From positions 1 to 64,000 of the forward strand of contig MABD01000009.1 in assembly GCA_002162955.1 (NCBI GenBank): a stretch of DNA of 64,000 nucleotides, in the 5' to 3' direction. This document shows, piece by piece, positions 28,151-37,657 of the stretch; position 1 is the first letter of the stretch; every line of letters begins with the position of its first letter. Source of the DNA: Gammaproteobacteria bacterium 45_16_T64. GTDB taxonomy: Bacteria; Pseudomonadota; Gammaproteobacteria; Pseudomonadales; Ketobacteraceae. Below the pieces are notes generated by a model. It had not been told where the DNA came from, made no database searches, and saw only the letters and a program-made list of their open reading frames with translations. Position numbers and translations under genes: made by a program.

Positions 28151-30292
28151 ATGCGCACTCAAGTAAAAAAACTGACACCGCTCATAAGCCTACTGGCACT
28201 TTCAATATCGAATGCTCACGCCAAAAACGACAGCCTCTCACTACAAGGGTATTCAGGTCTGTTCAACATCCCAAACGCACACGTTTCAAGCCACGGCACT
28301 GGCTTCATACAGCTTTCGGACCAGATGTTTTATCAAGATGAATATGTTCACAACAAAAACCTACAGGGATCTTTTGGTATATTCCCCAATATAGAGGTTG
28401 GAGGTCGGATTGCCTGGTTTCATGCAGACACGAATTTGTATACTGACGAAAAGGAGCCTCGTGATTTATCCGCAAATATAAAAATTAAAATTCCCTTTAT
28501 ACCAGAAGATTGGTTTTCTATAGCTATAGGTGAGCAGGATATTGGTGGGGAGGCAAGCTATTTCGATGCGACCTACGCAGTGATCAGCAAGTCATTCGGC
28601 CCATTGAGGGTTGATATGGGTTATGGCAACAGCACTGAAGGGCAACGGCTAGATGGGGGGTTTGGGGGGGTTGAACTTCAGACGCTCCCCTGGCTTAGCC
28701 TTATTGCAGAATATGATGCTAAGGACATAAATGCAGGCTTTAGACTCAACACCCCAGACTCTTGGCTGCCCAACGGTTTCCGGGTAGACCTAACTGTCTT
28801 GGCACAATCAAACAATATGCCAAACGAAGACAATAGCTATTTCGGACTCAACTTTCGCTTCCCCCTTAGCGGCCAGTCACCAACAACAACCAAGAATATC
28901 ACACGAACCCCGCTGACAAACAGCACCAAAAACACCCACCATACTATAGCAGGCGACTTAGCGGCGCCAAAGATCTCCCCATTAATTTTCGCTGCAAACC
29001 GATTCCGCAAAAAATATGAACGCCCCACTACCATTGACTTTATACCCCACCACTTGCCCCCGACCGATAGCACAAACAAACAAACACCAACAAAACGAAA
29101 AGCCTTAAGGGCAGTGTTTGATAAATTAAAGTCATACGAATTTGAACGCATAAAAGTCGGCAGCGACAACAAAGGTGTGATGTACATATCCATTGAAAAC
29201 ACAATATTTAATCACAATGAATTGGACGCGATAGGCATAGCATTGGGCGTCGCTGCAAACCTAGGCAAACTTGAATTTGACAAAACACGGCTATTCCTCA
29301 CAAACGAAGGCATCCAAACTATCGAGATCACCACCAATAACATCAGCTATGCTGCGTTTAGCAACGACCAACAATTTAATAATGTCGACATTACAGCTTC
29401 TTTCCCAACAGACAAGCACTATCAGGTCAACTGGACATACAACTCACCCGCACAAGAACACTACAAACCTCGAGTCACATTGTCACCAGCAATAAGCAAC
29501 GTCATTGCCAGCGAGTACGGCGTGTATGACTATTCCTGGGGCATCGAGTCAAATCTTGCTCTCTCACTATGGAAAGGCGGCATCGCCAACCTAACCTTTA
29601 GCTATGAAAAAGGCAGGAGTGATGATTTTAAAAAGGGCAAAAGTTTCTACGAAAACAGAATACGAAACGAAGTACAAGACATGACAATACAACAAACACT
29701 CAGGTATCACTCGATACTTAACACCACATACCTTGGAAAAACACAATATGATTACGAAGGCGTGCAGAACTTAACGACACTATATTCACCCACAGGCACT
29801 CACAAAGCTACTTTCCGTATTGGTAACTACCACCACAACACTAACAGCGGCGACACAAGAGACATTGCCCTATACAGCTACCGCTTCTATTTCAGCCAGT
29901 TCGATACTTCTACTGAAGTTACGGGAGGAAAATTTTGGAATGGTGACAAAGGAGTTCGACTTGAGAGCAAATTTTGGTTCGAGGACAATGCCATATCGTT
30001 AGTTTATAAAAATACGGATGCAGAGTTCATCGCTATCACTTGGAACCTCCCTCTGACCCCAAGAAAAGATTTCAATAGTCGCTGGGGGCAGATAAAGGGA
30101 AAGCCTGACTGGACATATGGCATTCAAACCATGATTAACAATGATTCTAACGACCTCGCTTTTGGACCAGGTGTCATTCCGAAAATGCAGTTTGAAACAG
30201 AAAACACTTACCTCAACAGAGACCGGTTATCCCCCTCTTACTTATACAAAAACCTAACTAGACTAAGGGAAGCCTATCTAAGGTATAAATAG
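28151..30292 (+). CDS. YjbH-family outer-membrane exopolysaccharide protein
   Basis: A 713-residue protein of the YjbH family (a beta-barrel exopolysaccharide-associated group). A Sec signal peptide ends near SNAHA (residues about 1-24). The N-terminal family block follows: LSLQGYSGLFNIPNAHV and GSFGIFPNIEVGGRI, with alternating hydrophobic strands that suggest two barrel halves joined by a domain at about 290-400. In Escherichia coli YjbH belongs to the yjbEFGH operon and promotes exopolysaccharide production. Here there is no yjbEFG, and the gene sits between rmlD and wecC, so it may serve the polysaccharide made from these precursors. The role is inferred. Confidence 0.82.
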   Translation: MRTQVKKLTPLISLLALSISNAHAKNDSLSLQGYSGLFNIPNAHVSSHGTGFIQLSDQMFYQDEYVHNKNLQGSFGIFPNIEVGGRIAWFHADTNLYTDEKEPRDLSANIKIKIPFIPEDWFSIAIGEQDIGGEASYFDATYAVISKSFGPLRVDMGYGNSTEGQRLDGGFGGVELQTLPWLSLIAEYDAKDINAGFRLNTPDSWLPNGFRVDLTVLAQSNNMPNEDNSYFGLNFRFPLSGQSPTTTKNITRTPLTNSTKNTHHTIAGDLAAPKISPLIFAANRFRKKYERPTTIDFIPHHLPPTDSTNKQTPTKRKALRAVFDKLKSYEFERIKVGSDNKGVMYISIENTIFNHNELDAIGIALGVAANLGKLEFDKTRLFLTNEGIQTIEITTNNISYAAFSNDQQFNNVDITASFPTDKHYQVNWTYNSPAQEHYKPRVTLSPAISNVIASEYGVYDYSWGIESNLALSLWKGGIANLTFSYEKGRSDDFKKGKSFYENRIRNEVQDMTIQQTLRYHSILNTTYLGKTQYDYEGVQNLTTLYSPTGTHKATFRIGNYHHNTNSGDTRDIALYSYRFYFSQFDTSTEVTGGKFWNGDKGVRLESKFWFEDNAISLVYKNTDAEFIAITWNLPLTPRKDFNSRWGQIKGKPDWTYGIQTMINNDSNDLAFGPGVIPKMQFETENTYLNRDRLSPSYLYKNLTRLREAYLRYK

Positions 30293-30394
30293 CTGTTACA
30301 GCATTATTCTTAAGGTGATTCCGCTTAAATAATGATAAAGTTCGCAGAAAGACACTGGCGAAATGGCAATGCCAACGAAACAATAAGGATCTGC

Positions 30395-31600
30395 ATGAGG
30401 AAGTTCAATTCAGTTTGCGTACTAGGACTTGGCTACATTGGGCTGCCCACAGCCTCACTTCTTGGCACAAAAGGATATAATGTCATTGGCGTAGATATAT
30501 CTCAAGATGTTGTTGATACAATCAATCGCGGAGAAATCCACATTGTCGAACCAGATTTAGATTTGCTCGTTAAATCCGCCGTGAACAGTGGTAAGCTTGA
30601 AGCATCAACGCAACCCTCTCCTGCAGATATATTCATAATTGCAGTTCCAACACCATTCAAAGACAATCATCAACCCGATTTAACATACATTGAATCAGCC
30701 ACTACCGCTATCGCACCATACCTCAAACCTGGTAATTTGGTAATCCTCGAGTCAACAAGCCCCGTAGGCACAACCGAAAACGTCGTTGCCAATATCTTGC
30801 AGGATAAAGGGTTCGACATTATTAACGATATACATATTGCACACTGCCCAGAGCGAGTACTACCCGGCCGCATATTGATTGAGCTAATCCAAAACGACCG
30901 CATAGTTGGGGGCATATCTCAAGCTGCAACAGCAATGGCCGCATCATTTTACGAAGAGTTTGTCAATGGCGAAGTACTTCGCACAAATGCCAAGACTGCT
31001 GAGATGTCGAAACTAACGGAAAATTCCTTCCGAGATGTCAATATCGCTTTTGCTAATGAGCTATCCATGATCTGCGACCAGGAACAAATTGATGTTTGGG
31101 AGCTAATATCCCTTGCAAACAGACACCCAAGAGTTGATGTACTTAAACCAGGGCCCGGTGTCGGCGGGCACTGCATCGCTGTAGACCCTTGGTTTATCAT
31201 CGACAAAGCAGGTGACAAAGCAAAATTAATTCGCTCAGCAAGGGAAGTAAATGAAAGCAAACCGCAATGGGTCATCGACAAAATCACTGAGAGAGCGCGA
31301 AAATTTCGCAGACCAGTAATTGCCTGCTTAGGCCTCGCATTTAAAGCCGACGTAGATGATTTACGAGAATCGCCAGCACACGAAATTGTAAGCACGCTGA
31401 TAGAAAAGAATATCGCAGATTTACTCATCTGTGAGCCGAATATCAAGTCCCATCCCAACTTCGAGTTAACGCATCACAACGAAGCGATTGAAAAAGCGGA
31501 TATCATACTTGTTCTTGTCGACCATAAAGAATTTAAGACAATTCGACCAACCATATTTATAGAAAAGATGGTTATCGACGCCTGCGGAATAACCAAGTAA
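30395..31600 (+). CDS. wecC: UDP-N-acetyl-D-mannosamine dehydrogenase
   Basis: WecC oxidises UDP-ManNAc to UDP-ManNAcA with two NAD. The ATG at 30395 follows AAGGA with a five-base spacer and gives 401 residues; an ATG 63 bp upstream is in frame but leaves an unrelated extension. Motifs: VLGLGYIGLPTASLL (NAD), FIIAVPTPF, HCPERVLPG, EMSKLTENSFRDVNIAFANE (family helix), and the catalytic cysteine in GPGVGGHCIAVDPWF. It directly precedes wecB, with both supplying an acidic amino sugar to the surface polymer. Confidence 0.95.
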   Translation: MRKFNSVCVLGLGYIGLPTASLLGTKGYNVIGVDISQDVVDTINRGEIHIVEPDLDLLVKSAVNSGKLEASTQPSPADIFIIAVPTPFKDNHQPDLTYIESATTAIAPYLKPGNLVILESTSPVGTTENVVANILQDKGFDIINDIHIAHCPERVLPGRILIELIQNDRIVGGISQAATAMAASFYEEFVNGEVLRTNAKTAEMSKLTENSFRDVNIAFANELSMICDQEQIDVWELISLANRHPRVDVLKPGPGVGGHCIAVDPWFIIDKAGDKAKLIRSAREVNESKPQWVIDKITERARKFRRPVIACLGLAFKADVDDLRESPAHEIVSTLIEKNIADLLICEPNIKSHPNFELTHHNEAIEKADIILVLVDHKEFKTIRPTIFIEKMVIDACGITK

Positions 31601-31624
31601 ATAGCTAAAGTGAAACCTCATCAA

Positions 31625-32800
31625 ATGCCCCCCACAGATAAAAAGATCCTCTCCATATTCGGCACTAGACCTGAAGCCATTAAAATGGCCCCAGTAATTC
31701 GAGCGCTCGAACAAACTCCCGGCATCAAGAGCCTAGTAGCCGTAACCGCGCAACACAGGGAAATGCTAGATCAAGTTTTGACCCTATTTAAAATTGAACC
31801 TGACTTTGATTTAAACATCATGAAGCCAGGACAAGACTTGTTTGAAATTACCTCTGGGATATTACTAGGACTGCGGGGTGTTTTCGAAAGAAGCAAGCCC
31901 GACCTAGTGCTAGTTCACGGCGATACCACTACCTGCACCGCCGCTGCCTTAGCCGCTTTTTACCAAGAAATACCTATTGGACACGTAGAAGCTGGGCTTA
32001 GAACGGGTGATCTACGGGCACCTTTCCCAGAAGAAGCAAATAGAAGCATAGTAAGTAGAATTGCCAGCATGCACTTTGCCCCCACAAACACCTCGAAAAA
32101 GAACCTACTTGCTGAAAACATCAACGAGAAAATAATTTGGGTTACTGGAAACACAGTAATAGACGCCCTGCTAAGTGTTCGAAACACAATACACGACCAC
32201 AACCCTTATGATTGGCTTACCCTCCCCAACAAAACTGTAAAGGCGATAGAAAACATTCCTGAGAAGCTAATCCTCATAACAGGGCACCGAAGAGAAAATT
32301 TTGGCCAAGGCTTTATAGACTTTTGCGCAGCCTTAATAAAAATAGCAGAGCACAACCCTAGGTGGTTACTTGTCTATCCCGTACACCTAAACCCAAACGT
32401 GCAAAAACCAGTATTCGATCTACTACAGAACGCCCGCAATATCCACCTCATCCCACCACAAGAATACCTGCCATTCACATGGCTACTAGACAGCTGCGAC
32501 CTTGTTATTACTGATTCCGGCGGGATCCAAGAGGAAGCCCCGTCGCTAGGCAAACCAGTCCTAGTTACCCGAGCAGTCACCGAACGACCAGAAGCTGTCG
32601 ACGCCGGCACGGTAATTCTGGTTGGTACAAACCCAAACACAATAGCCGACCAAGCCGTAGATATCCTTACGAACAACACAAGATACGCAGCAATGTCTGA
32701 AGCTCACAACCCTTACGGGGACGGGCATGCAGCTCAACGTATCGTAGACGCAATCCTAGAGTTCAAGATACCGAAAAAAACTAAACCTGCTCCCTTCTAA
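31625..32800 (+). CDS. wecB: UDP-N-acetylglucosamine 2-epimerase (non-hydrolysing)
   Basis: WecB interconverts UDP-GlcNAc and UDP-ManNAc, the substrate of WecC. The protein starts ILSIFGTRPEAIKMAPVI and shows HGDTTTC, HVEAGLRTGD, PFPEEANRS, TGHRRENFG and DSGGIQEEAPSLGKP, all typical of the family. The ATG at 31625 gives 391 residues; a GTG at 31610 is also possible, and neither has a strong ribosome-binding site. Its last 20 bp overlap the 3' end of the opposite-strand wbpM-type gene, with no visible terminator between the two converging units. Confidence 0.95.
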   Translation: MPPTDKKILSIFGTRPEAIKMAPVIRALEQTPGIKSLVAVTAQHREMLDQVLTLFKIEPDFDLNIMKPGQDLFEITSGILLGLRGVFERSKPDLVLVHGDTTTCTAAALAAFYQEIPIGHVEAGLRTGDLRAPFPEEANRSIVSRIASMHFAPTNTSKKNLLAENINEKIIWVTGNTVIDALLSVRNTIHDHNPYDWLTLPNKTVKAIENIPEKLILITGHRRENFGQGFIDFCAALIKIAEHNPRWLLVYPVHLNPNVQKPVFDLLQNARNIHLIPPQEYLPFTWLLDSCDLVITDSGGIQEEAPSLGKPVLVTRAVTERPEAVDAGTVILVGTNPNTIADQAVDILTNNTRYAAMSEAHNPYGDGHAAQRIVDAILEFKIPKKTKPAPF

Positions 32801-34724
32801 ACTCCACAGGCACAACGTTATTCGCAGCTGGCTCCTCACACTCCTGATGCCATACAGTATCATTAAGCCCGTCATTAGGTGCATAGCCAGTTTCAGTACA
32901 AAGTAGCAACTCTCGAATGGCCTCGCAATCCCCCTCCGCACAAGCCTTACTCAGCTTATTCAATATCCGCTCCATCTCAGACCATGATAATGAGAGTTCA
33001 TCAGCTTTCATGATGCGCGGGTGCGCTGTACCACTTACATTTTCTCCAATTAGCAATTCTTCAAAAAGTTTTTCGCCAGGTCTCAAGCCTGTATATTTAA
33101 CCTCAATATCACCACTAGGAACATGCTCATCCTTCACTTCCAAACCCATCAGGCGAATCATTGCTTTGGCAAGCTCTGCAATCTTTACCGGCTCCCCCAT
33201 ATCCAAGACAAATACATCTCCGCCTTTCGCCATTGAACTAGCCTGAACCACCAGCTGCACAGCTTCTGGAATAGTCATAAAATAACGGATAATCTCGGGA
33301 TGAGTGACTGTGACAGGACCACCAGACTTAATCTGCTTACGAAAAAGAGGCACAACAGAGCCAGAAGAGCCCAGAACATTACCAAATCTCACCATGCAAA
33401 ATGTTGTCAAGCAAGCCTCTTGAGCCAAGCCCTGAAGCACTAACTCAGCCAACCTCTTTGACGCTCCCATCACATTTGTAGGCCTTACAGCCTTATCTGT
33501 AGAGACCAGCACAAAAGTTGAAACCCGATTATCTTTCGCAGCCTTGGCCGCATTATAAGTACCAAGCACATTATTTTGCACACCCTCGATCACATTCTGC
33601 TCAACCATAGGAACATGTTTATAAGCCGCCGCATGATAGACCGTATCCACATGAAATGCGCCCATCACCGCCTGCAGCCGGTCCAATTTTTGCACACACC
33701 CCAGAAGCGGTATAACTCTCGCTCCGCCATCCATTGACGCAATTTCCTGCAGCTCACGATCTATTTGATACAAAGCAAACTCACAACGCTCGAAGAGTAA
33801 TAGCTTCGAAGGCCGCGCCTTCAATATCTGTCGGCACAACTCCGAACCAATAGAACCACCCGAACCAGTGACCAATACAACTTTGCCCGTTATACAGCCT
33901 TCCAAAAGAGATGGTATCGGTTTCACAGGATCTCTTCCCAGAAGGTCTTCAACAGCTACATCACGCGTTTCTTCTATGGAAGCATCACCGCTCACTAGCT
34001 GCTCAAACGTAGGTACCGTCATCACCCTAACAGGCATCGGCTCTAAATCGGCAAGAATCTCTTTCCTTCTCCACATAGGCGCAGAGGGCATCGCCAATAG
34101 CACCTGCTCTACAGCCCATTTATCAATCAACAAAGATAGTTTTGATGAAGGGTACACTCTAATACCCCTATAGATTGCTCCAACTCTATCCGAGAGATCA
34201 TCAATCAACGCTACAGGCTCGTATTCGCTACTATTGTTAAGAGACGTGAGCAACTGTAACCCCGAGCTCCCAGCGCCATATATGATAACTTTCTTCTTAC
34301 GTACTCTGGATTGAGCAAAGAGGTACTCCCTCACTAGAAACCGGCTACCGCCGACAAGAAAAAATAGAACCACCAAGTAAACTACCGAAACTGAGACCGG
34401 AGTATTGACCGAAAAAGCCAGGAGACAACCAATGAACACCAAGGCAGATAGCACACTGCCCTGAATAACAGCCAAAAGTGCCTGCCTCCCCATAAATCGA
34501 ACCACAGCTCGATACAATCCAAGCCGAGCAAACATAGCAATAGTTAAAATAGTGGTCGTCAAAACCACCGCTAGCAGCTTGACTTGGAGCAAAACATGAT
34601 AACCCCCTGAGCTCGTCATTAGCACAGACAAGACTACTGAGCATGGCAATAATAATAGATCAGCAGACACCATTACAGTTCGCTTCACACTTCTCGGGGC
34701 ACTAAGCAATTTGTGATGAAACAT
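32781..34724 (-). CDS. Membrane-bound UDP-GlcNAc 4,6-dehydratase of the WbpM/FlaA1/CapD family
   Basis: The large SDR dehydratase makes UDP-4-keto-6-deoxy-GlcNAc, precursor of QuiNAc, FucNAc or bacillosamine-type sugars. The 647 residues have four N-terminal membrane helices (about 17-135), a CoA-binding-like domain (about 143-240) and the catalytic SDR domain with TGSGGSIG at 286-293, STDKA at 408-412 and MxxxK (Met419, Lys423). The Met in place of the usual Tyr is typical of this large subfamily. As the last gene of the locus it is separated from the phosphoglycosyltransferase by 177 bp. It most likely feeds the initiating sugar. Assignment to WbpM or WreV is by family, not by a ranked match. 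Confidence 0.92.
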   Translation of the reverse strand: MFHHKLLSAPRSVKRTVMVSADLLLLPCSVVLSVLMTSSGGYHVLLQVKLLAVVLTTTILTIAMFARLGLYRAVVRFMGRQALLAVIQGSVLSALVFIGCLLAFSVNTPVSVSVVYLVVLFFLVGGSRFLVREYLFAQSRVRKKKVIIYGAGSSGLQLLTSLNNSSEYEPVALIDDLSDRVGAIYRGIRVYPSSKLSLLIDKWAVEQVLLAMPSAPMWRRKEILADLEPMPVRVMTVPTFEQLVSGDASIEETRDVAVEDLLGRDPVKPIPSLLEGCITGKVVLVTGSGGSIGSELCRQILKARPSKLLLFERCEFALYQIDRELQEIASMDGGARVIPLLGCVQKLDRLQAVMGAFHVDTVYHAAAYKHVPMVEQNVIEGVQNNVLGTYNAAKAAKDNRVSTFVLVSTDKAVRPTNVMGASKRLAELVLQGLAQEACLTTFCMVRFGNVLGSSGSVVPLFRKQIKSGGPVTVTHPEIIRYFMTIPEAVQLVVQASSMAKGGDVFVLDMGEPVKIAELAKAMIRLMGLEVKDEHVPSGDIEVKYTGLRPGEKLFEELLIGENVSGTAHPRIMKADELSLSWSEMERILNKLSKACAEGDCEAIRELLLCTETGYAPNDGLNDTVWHQECEEPAANNVVPVEFRREQV

Positions 34725-34869
34725 TCCTTGAGCAACATCCTTATACTAAATAGACAAAAAACAATAGACTTATACGCTATCGCGGCTGCTTAAGTGTTTA
34801 ATTCTAGCAGGAAACAATTAAAGTGCCTCCTAACTAACGAAGAGCACATAAGAATTAGCTCGAGGCTAG

Positions 34870-34898
34870 ATTATAATCCACCTCCTCCTACAAAAAAA
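34870..34898 (-). promoter_or_regulatory. Possible internal promoter for the WbpM-type gene
   Basis: A perfect TATAAT lies on the minus strand at 34875-34870 in the 177-bp gap, about 145 bp before the gene start. The expected -35 position is a T-rich stretch (34898-34893) with a poor match. A purine-rich GGAGGAGG sits just upstream of the -10 but is not followed by a convincing start codon. Confidence 0.3.
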
Positions 34899-34901
34899 CA
34901 T

Positions 34902-35492
34902 CTAATGGCTAACCCCCTGAAATCTAATCACTTTTAAAAACGTCAAAAATAGAATTTTCAGGTCCAGCGAAAACGATCTTCGCCCAAGGTACTCCACGTC
35001 ATATTTAACTTTCTCAGAAATCGAAAGCTCATCCCTACCATTAATCTGAGCCCAACCCGTTAGACCAGGAAGCAACTCATGCACACCGCATTTAGTTCGA
35101 AGTTTTATCAAATCATGCTGATTATACAGGGCTGGCCTAGGACCAACAAAGCTCATATGCCCACCTAGGATACACCATAGCTGAGGAATCTCATCCAAGC
35201 TCGACTTACGAATAAACCCACCTATAGGGGTCAATGCCGACTCAGCATTTTCCAGCAGATGAGTCGCTACCGCAGGCGTATCAACCCGCATACTTCGAAA
35301 CTTAGGCATTCTAAACAGATTATTATGAATTCCAACTCTATCTGACCAGTATAGGACAGGGCCTTTAGACGTTGCTTTAACTAGTGTCGCCACCAATATG
35401 AATGGAACAGCAAGTAGCACACTCGCCACAACCGCCAAAAATATATCACAAACTAACTTTATAGAGTACTTATTCTCTAAGACATTATTCAC
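34902..35492 (-). CDS. PglC-like phosphoglycosyltransferase (initiating sugar-1-phosphate transferase)
   Basis: Small monotopic phosphoglycosyltransferases transfer a sugar-1-phosphate to undecaprenyl phosphate and so start repeat-unit synthesis. The 196-residue protein has a single re-entrant N-terminal hydrophobic segment (about 13-38), the GPVLYWSDRVG motif, the catalytic Asp100-Glu101 dyad in SSLDEIPQLWCIL, GPRPAL at 117-122 and GWAQINGRDELS at 146-157. It lacks the extra N-terminal membrane helices of WbaP/WcaJ and so is minimal in size. It overlaps the epimerase/reductase gene by eight bases, which fits a WreU-like QuiNAc-1-phosphate transferase. Sugar specificity is inferred from neighbours. 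Confidence 0.9.
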   Translation of the reverse strand: MNNVLENKYSIKLVCDIFLAVVASVLLAVPFILVATLVKATSKGPVLYWSDRVGIHNNLFRMPKFRSMRVDTPAVATHLLENAESALTPIGGFIRKSSLDEIPQLWCILGGHMSFVGPRPALYNQHDLIKLRTKCGVHELLPGLTGWAQINGRDELSISEKVKYDVEYLGRRSFSLDLKILFLTFLKVIRFQGVSH

Positions 35493-36426
35493 AATCCTTC
35501 ACCACCAAACCAATCCCTTTTAAAAGTGTTATCGGTGGCTTCCAGCTCAATAACCTTCTAGCTTTGGATATATCCGCCTGCAACGAGCCACAAAGCCTAG
35601 TTGCAACATCACCTTTGCCAACCACTCTGCAAACAATTCGTAACAACCTAGCCGGAAAAGGAATGAGCCGAACTGACTGCCCCAAGACTCCATACATCGT
35701 AACCAACAACTTCGTCGTCGAAACATCTTCACCATCACTAATCAAGAATATTTCATTTGCTGCCTGCGGACTCTCAGTACAAACACATATGAAATCCACG
35801 AGATTCCCAACTGCGATCAACGACCTTCGATTATGTATCGCCCCCAAGGGCAAAGGGATACCGCTCGATACCAGTTGGGTCAGCTTCAAGAAATTCGCCT
35901 TTACTCCAGGCCCATATACAAGAGGGGGCCTTATGATTACAACGTCAAAATTGGAGGATTCACTCATCATGGACAGACCTTTTTCTGCCTCATGTTTTGA
36001 GCGACCGTAAGCATCTCTTGGTTGCGGCCTGTCTATTTCAGTAAACGCTTCACCAGGTAAGGTTTCCTCGCCATTTACTTTAATAGAACTTATAAACACA
36101 AACCTCTTTACCCCTGCGGCTATAGCCTGCCGTGCTAGATTTAGAGTTCCCTGTACATTAATCGTCTCAAATTCTCTCTCCGTATCAGCAGATACGCCCT
36201 CAAGTATGTGCGCCCTAGCAGCGCAATGTACCACCACATCCACCCCTACTAAGCCACCAGACCAATCAGTCTCTGCGTTCAAGTCATCTATCTGGAACGG
36301 GATGCTATTACCCAATACCCGCTCAGGGCTTCTAGTGCCAGACACAACTGAGTGTGATCTCGACGACAAAGCAGGAACCAATTGCGCCCCAAGGAAACCT
36401 GTCGCTCCTGTTACGAGTATTTTCAC
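35485..36426 (-). CDS. SDR 4-ketoreductase/epimerase of the WbpV/WreQ type
   Basis: A 313-residue extended SDR protein likely to reduce the 4-keto group of UDP-4-keto-6-deoxy-GlcNAc to UDP-QuiNAc (or a C4 epimer, FucNAc). It begins MKILVTGATGFLGAQL and carries the catalytic Tyr140-Lys144 in DAYGRSKHEAEKGL, with FISSIKVNGE upstream. The gene ends inside the phosphoglycosyltransferase start (8-bp overlap) and its ATG overlaps the preceding glycosyltransferase stop by four bases. A plain UDP-glucose or UDP-GlcNAc 4-epimerase is an alternative. The grouping with a WbpM homologue and a PglC-like enzyme favours the QuiNAc/FucNAc role. Confidence 0.78.
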   Translation of the reverse strand: MKILVTGATGFLGAQLVPALSSRSHSVVSGTRSPERVLGNSIPFQIDDLNAETDWSGGLVGVDVVVHCAARAHILEGVSADTEREFETINVQGTLNLARQAIAAGVKRFVFISSIKVNGEETLPGEAFTEIDRPQPRDAYGRSKHEAEKGLSMMSESSNFDVVIIRPPLVYGPGVKANFLKLTQLVSSGIPLPLGAIHNRRSLIAVGNLVDFICVCTESPQAANEIFLISDGEDVSTTKLLVTMYGVLGQSVRLIPFPARLLRIVCRVVGKGDVATRLCGSLQADISKARRLLSWKPPITLLKGIGLVVKDCE

Positions 36427-37613
36427 ATTACATCTTCCTGCAAGAGATCCAAAAGGCTACCAGTCATTTCAGACATAATGTTAACCCGAGAATATTTCTC
36501 TATAAAAGACTGCCTATGCGTATGCCTCAACGCTAAAGAGTTAAAAGCCTCTAGACCACTCTCTGCATCGCAAGGCCGAAACACTTTAGCATTTACGACC
36601 TCAGCCTCCAAAAAACTCGAGGCATACCCTGAAACTCCCGCCAAAATTGGCTTCCCAGTCGCAGCATATTCAAACAACTTGGAGGGCAACACTTTTTTAA
36701 ATGCATCATGATCATTCAAATGAATAAACAAAACATCAGCGTCTTGGTATTCTGCCAAAAGCTCATCTCTTGTCACCGGGCCCAATATTGTCACATTCTT
36801 ACACTCCAGAGATGCTACTTTTTCTTCCAACTTGCTCTTTCGCCCACCATCGCCGAGCAAACGAAAGCTCACCCGATCAGATAGCAGGCTCGCCAGCTGA
36901 GGAATTATTTTATGCAGCCCCTGCCCCTCACCAAAATTACCTGCATATAGTATGCTTACCTTCTTCCCTTCTCTATCTGATGAAGGTTCGTATGACTCCT
37001 TTTTCTCAAGGAATATGGAATCAATTCCATTACTATAAAAATCGAATGTTTGGGAAGGGTATCTAGTTTCAAAATAATCTTGAAACCCACGCGAAACCAG
37101 ATTAACTCGTTGTGCACCACCTATTGCCCAGCGCTCTAAAATGCCAAAAAAAGGCAAACAAGCGGCAACTACCTTCTTGCTAAGAACGTCCTTCATTGTG
37201 TCCACAAAAATATCTCGAATATCGAGATACAGGCAAATGGAGGACCTTTTGGCTACGAAACACCCCAATACAGCTGTCATTAACCTTGAGGAGGTTGCAT
37301 AAACCAAATCGTAGGGTTGGTTTTTAGTCCGCTTCGAAACATACCTAGCAAAGGACAAGAACGACCTGCTCTGATCTAACATACCATTTTGATGCGCGGG
37401 TAGCCGCACCCGATGAATAGATACTCTTCCCTTTTTCTCAAATTCCGCCGCTTCACTAGAATAACTGCTATACCGATTAGGTAGCGTAGTTATGATTTCA
37501 ATTTCATCTTCCGAACCTAGCCGTGACAACAGGGATTTTACCAGCGCTGACGACCTAAAAGAGCCTGCACTGAGATCTGGCTCGTAATAAAAGCTTAGTA
37601 CCAAAATTTTCAC
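36423..37613 (-). CDS. GT4-family glycosyltransferase (WbuB-like)
   Basis: A cytoplasmic GT-B glycosyltransferase of about 396 residues. The N-terminal VKILVLSFYYEPDLSAGSFRSSALVKSL motif and the C-terminal DADVLFIHLNDHDAFKKVLPSKLFEYAATGKPILAG (donor-binding E/K motif of GT4) are clear. A GTG at 37613 gives the family start; a TTG at 37634 lies in frame upstream. It probably adds the second sugar, because it is next to the initiation enzymes, as WbuB is in L-FucNAc loci. Donor and linkage are unknown. Confidence 0.85.
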   Translation of the reverse strand: MKILVLSFYYEPDLSAGSFRSSALVKSLLSRLGSEDEIEIITTLPNRYSSYSSEAAEFEKKGRVSIHRVRLPAHQNGMLDQSRSFLSFARYVSKRTKNQPYDLVYATSSRLMTAVLGCFVAKRSSICLYLDIRDIFVDTMKDVLSKKVVAACLPFFGILERWAIGGAQRVNLVSRGFQDYFETRYPSQTFDFYSNGIDSIFLEKKESYEPSSDREGKKVSILYAGNFGEGQGLHKIIPQLASLLSDRVSFRLLGDGGRKSKLEEKVASLECKNVTILGPVTRDELLAEYQDADVLFIHLNDHDAFKKVLPSKLFEYAATGKPILAGVSGYASSFLEAEVVNAKVFRPCDAESGLEAFNSLALRHTHRQSFIEKYSRVNIMSEMTGSLLDLLQEDVM

Positions 37614-37657
37614 TTCTTTTAGTTGCTCCTGCAAAACAATGAAAGCCCGCCCAAGCT

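Noticed and set aside
30949-31458. 169-codon minus-strand reading frame inside wecC
   Set aside because: Shadow of wecC, with no independent features.
35564-36010. 148-codon plus-strand reading frame opposite the WbpV/WreQ-type gene
   Set aside because: Shadow frame; no signal or motif.
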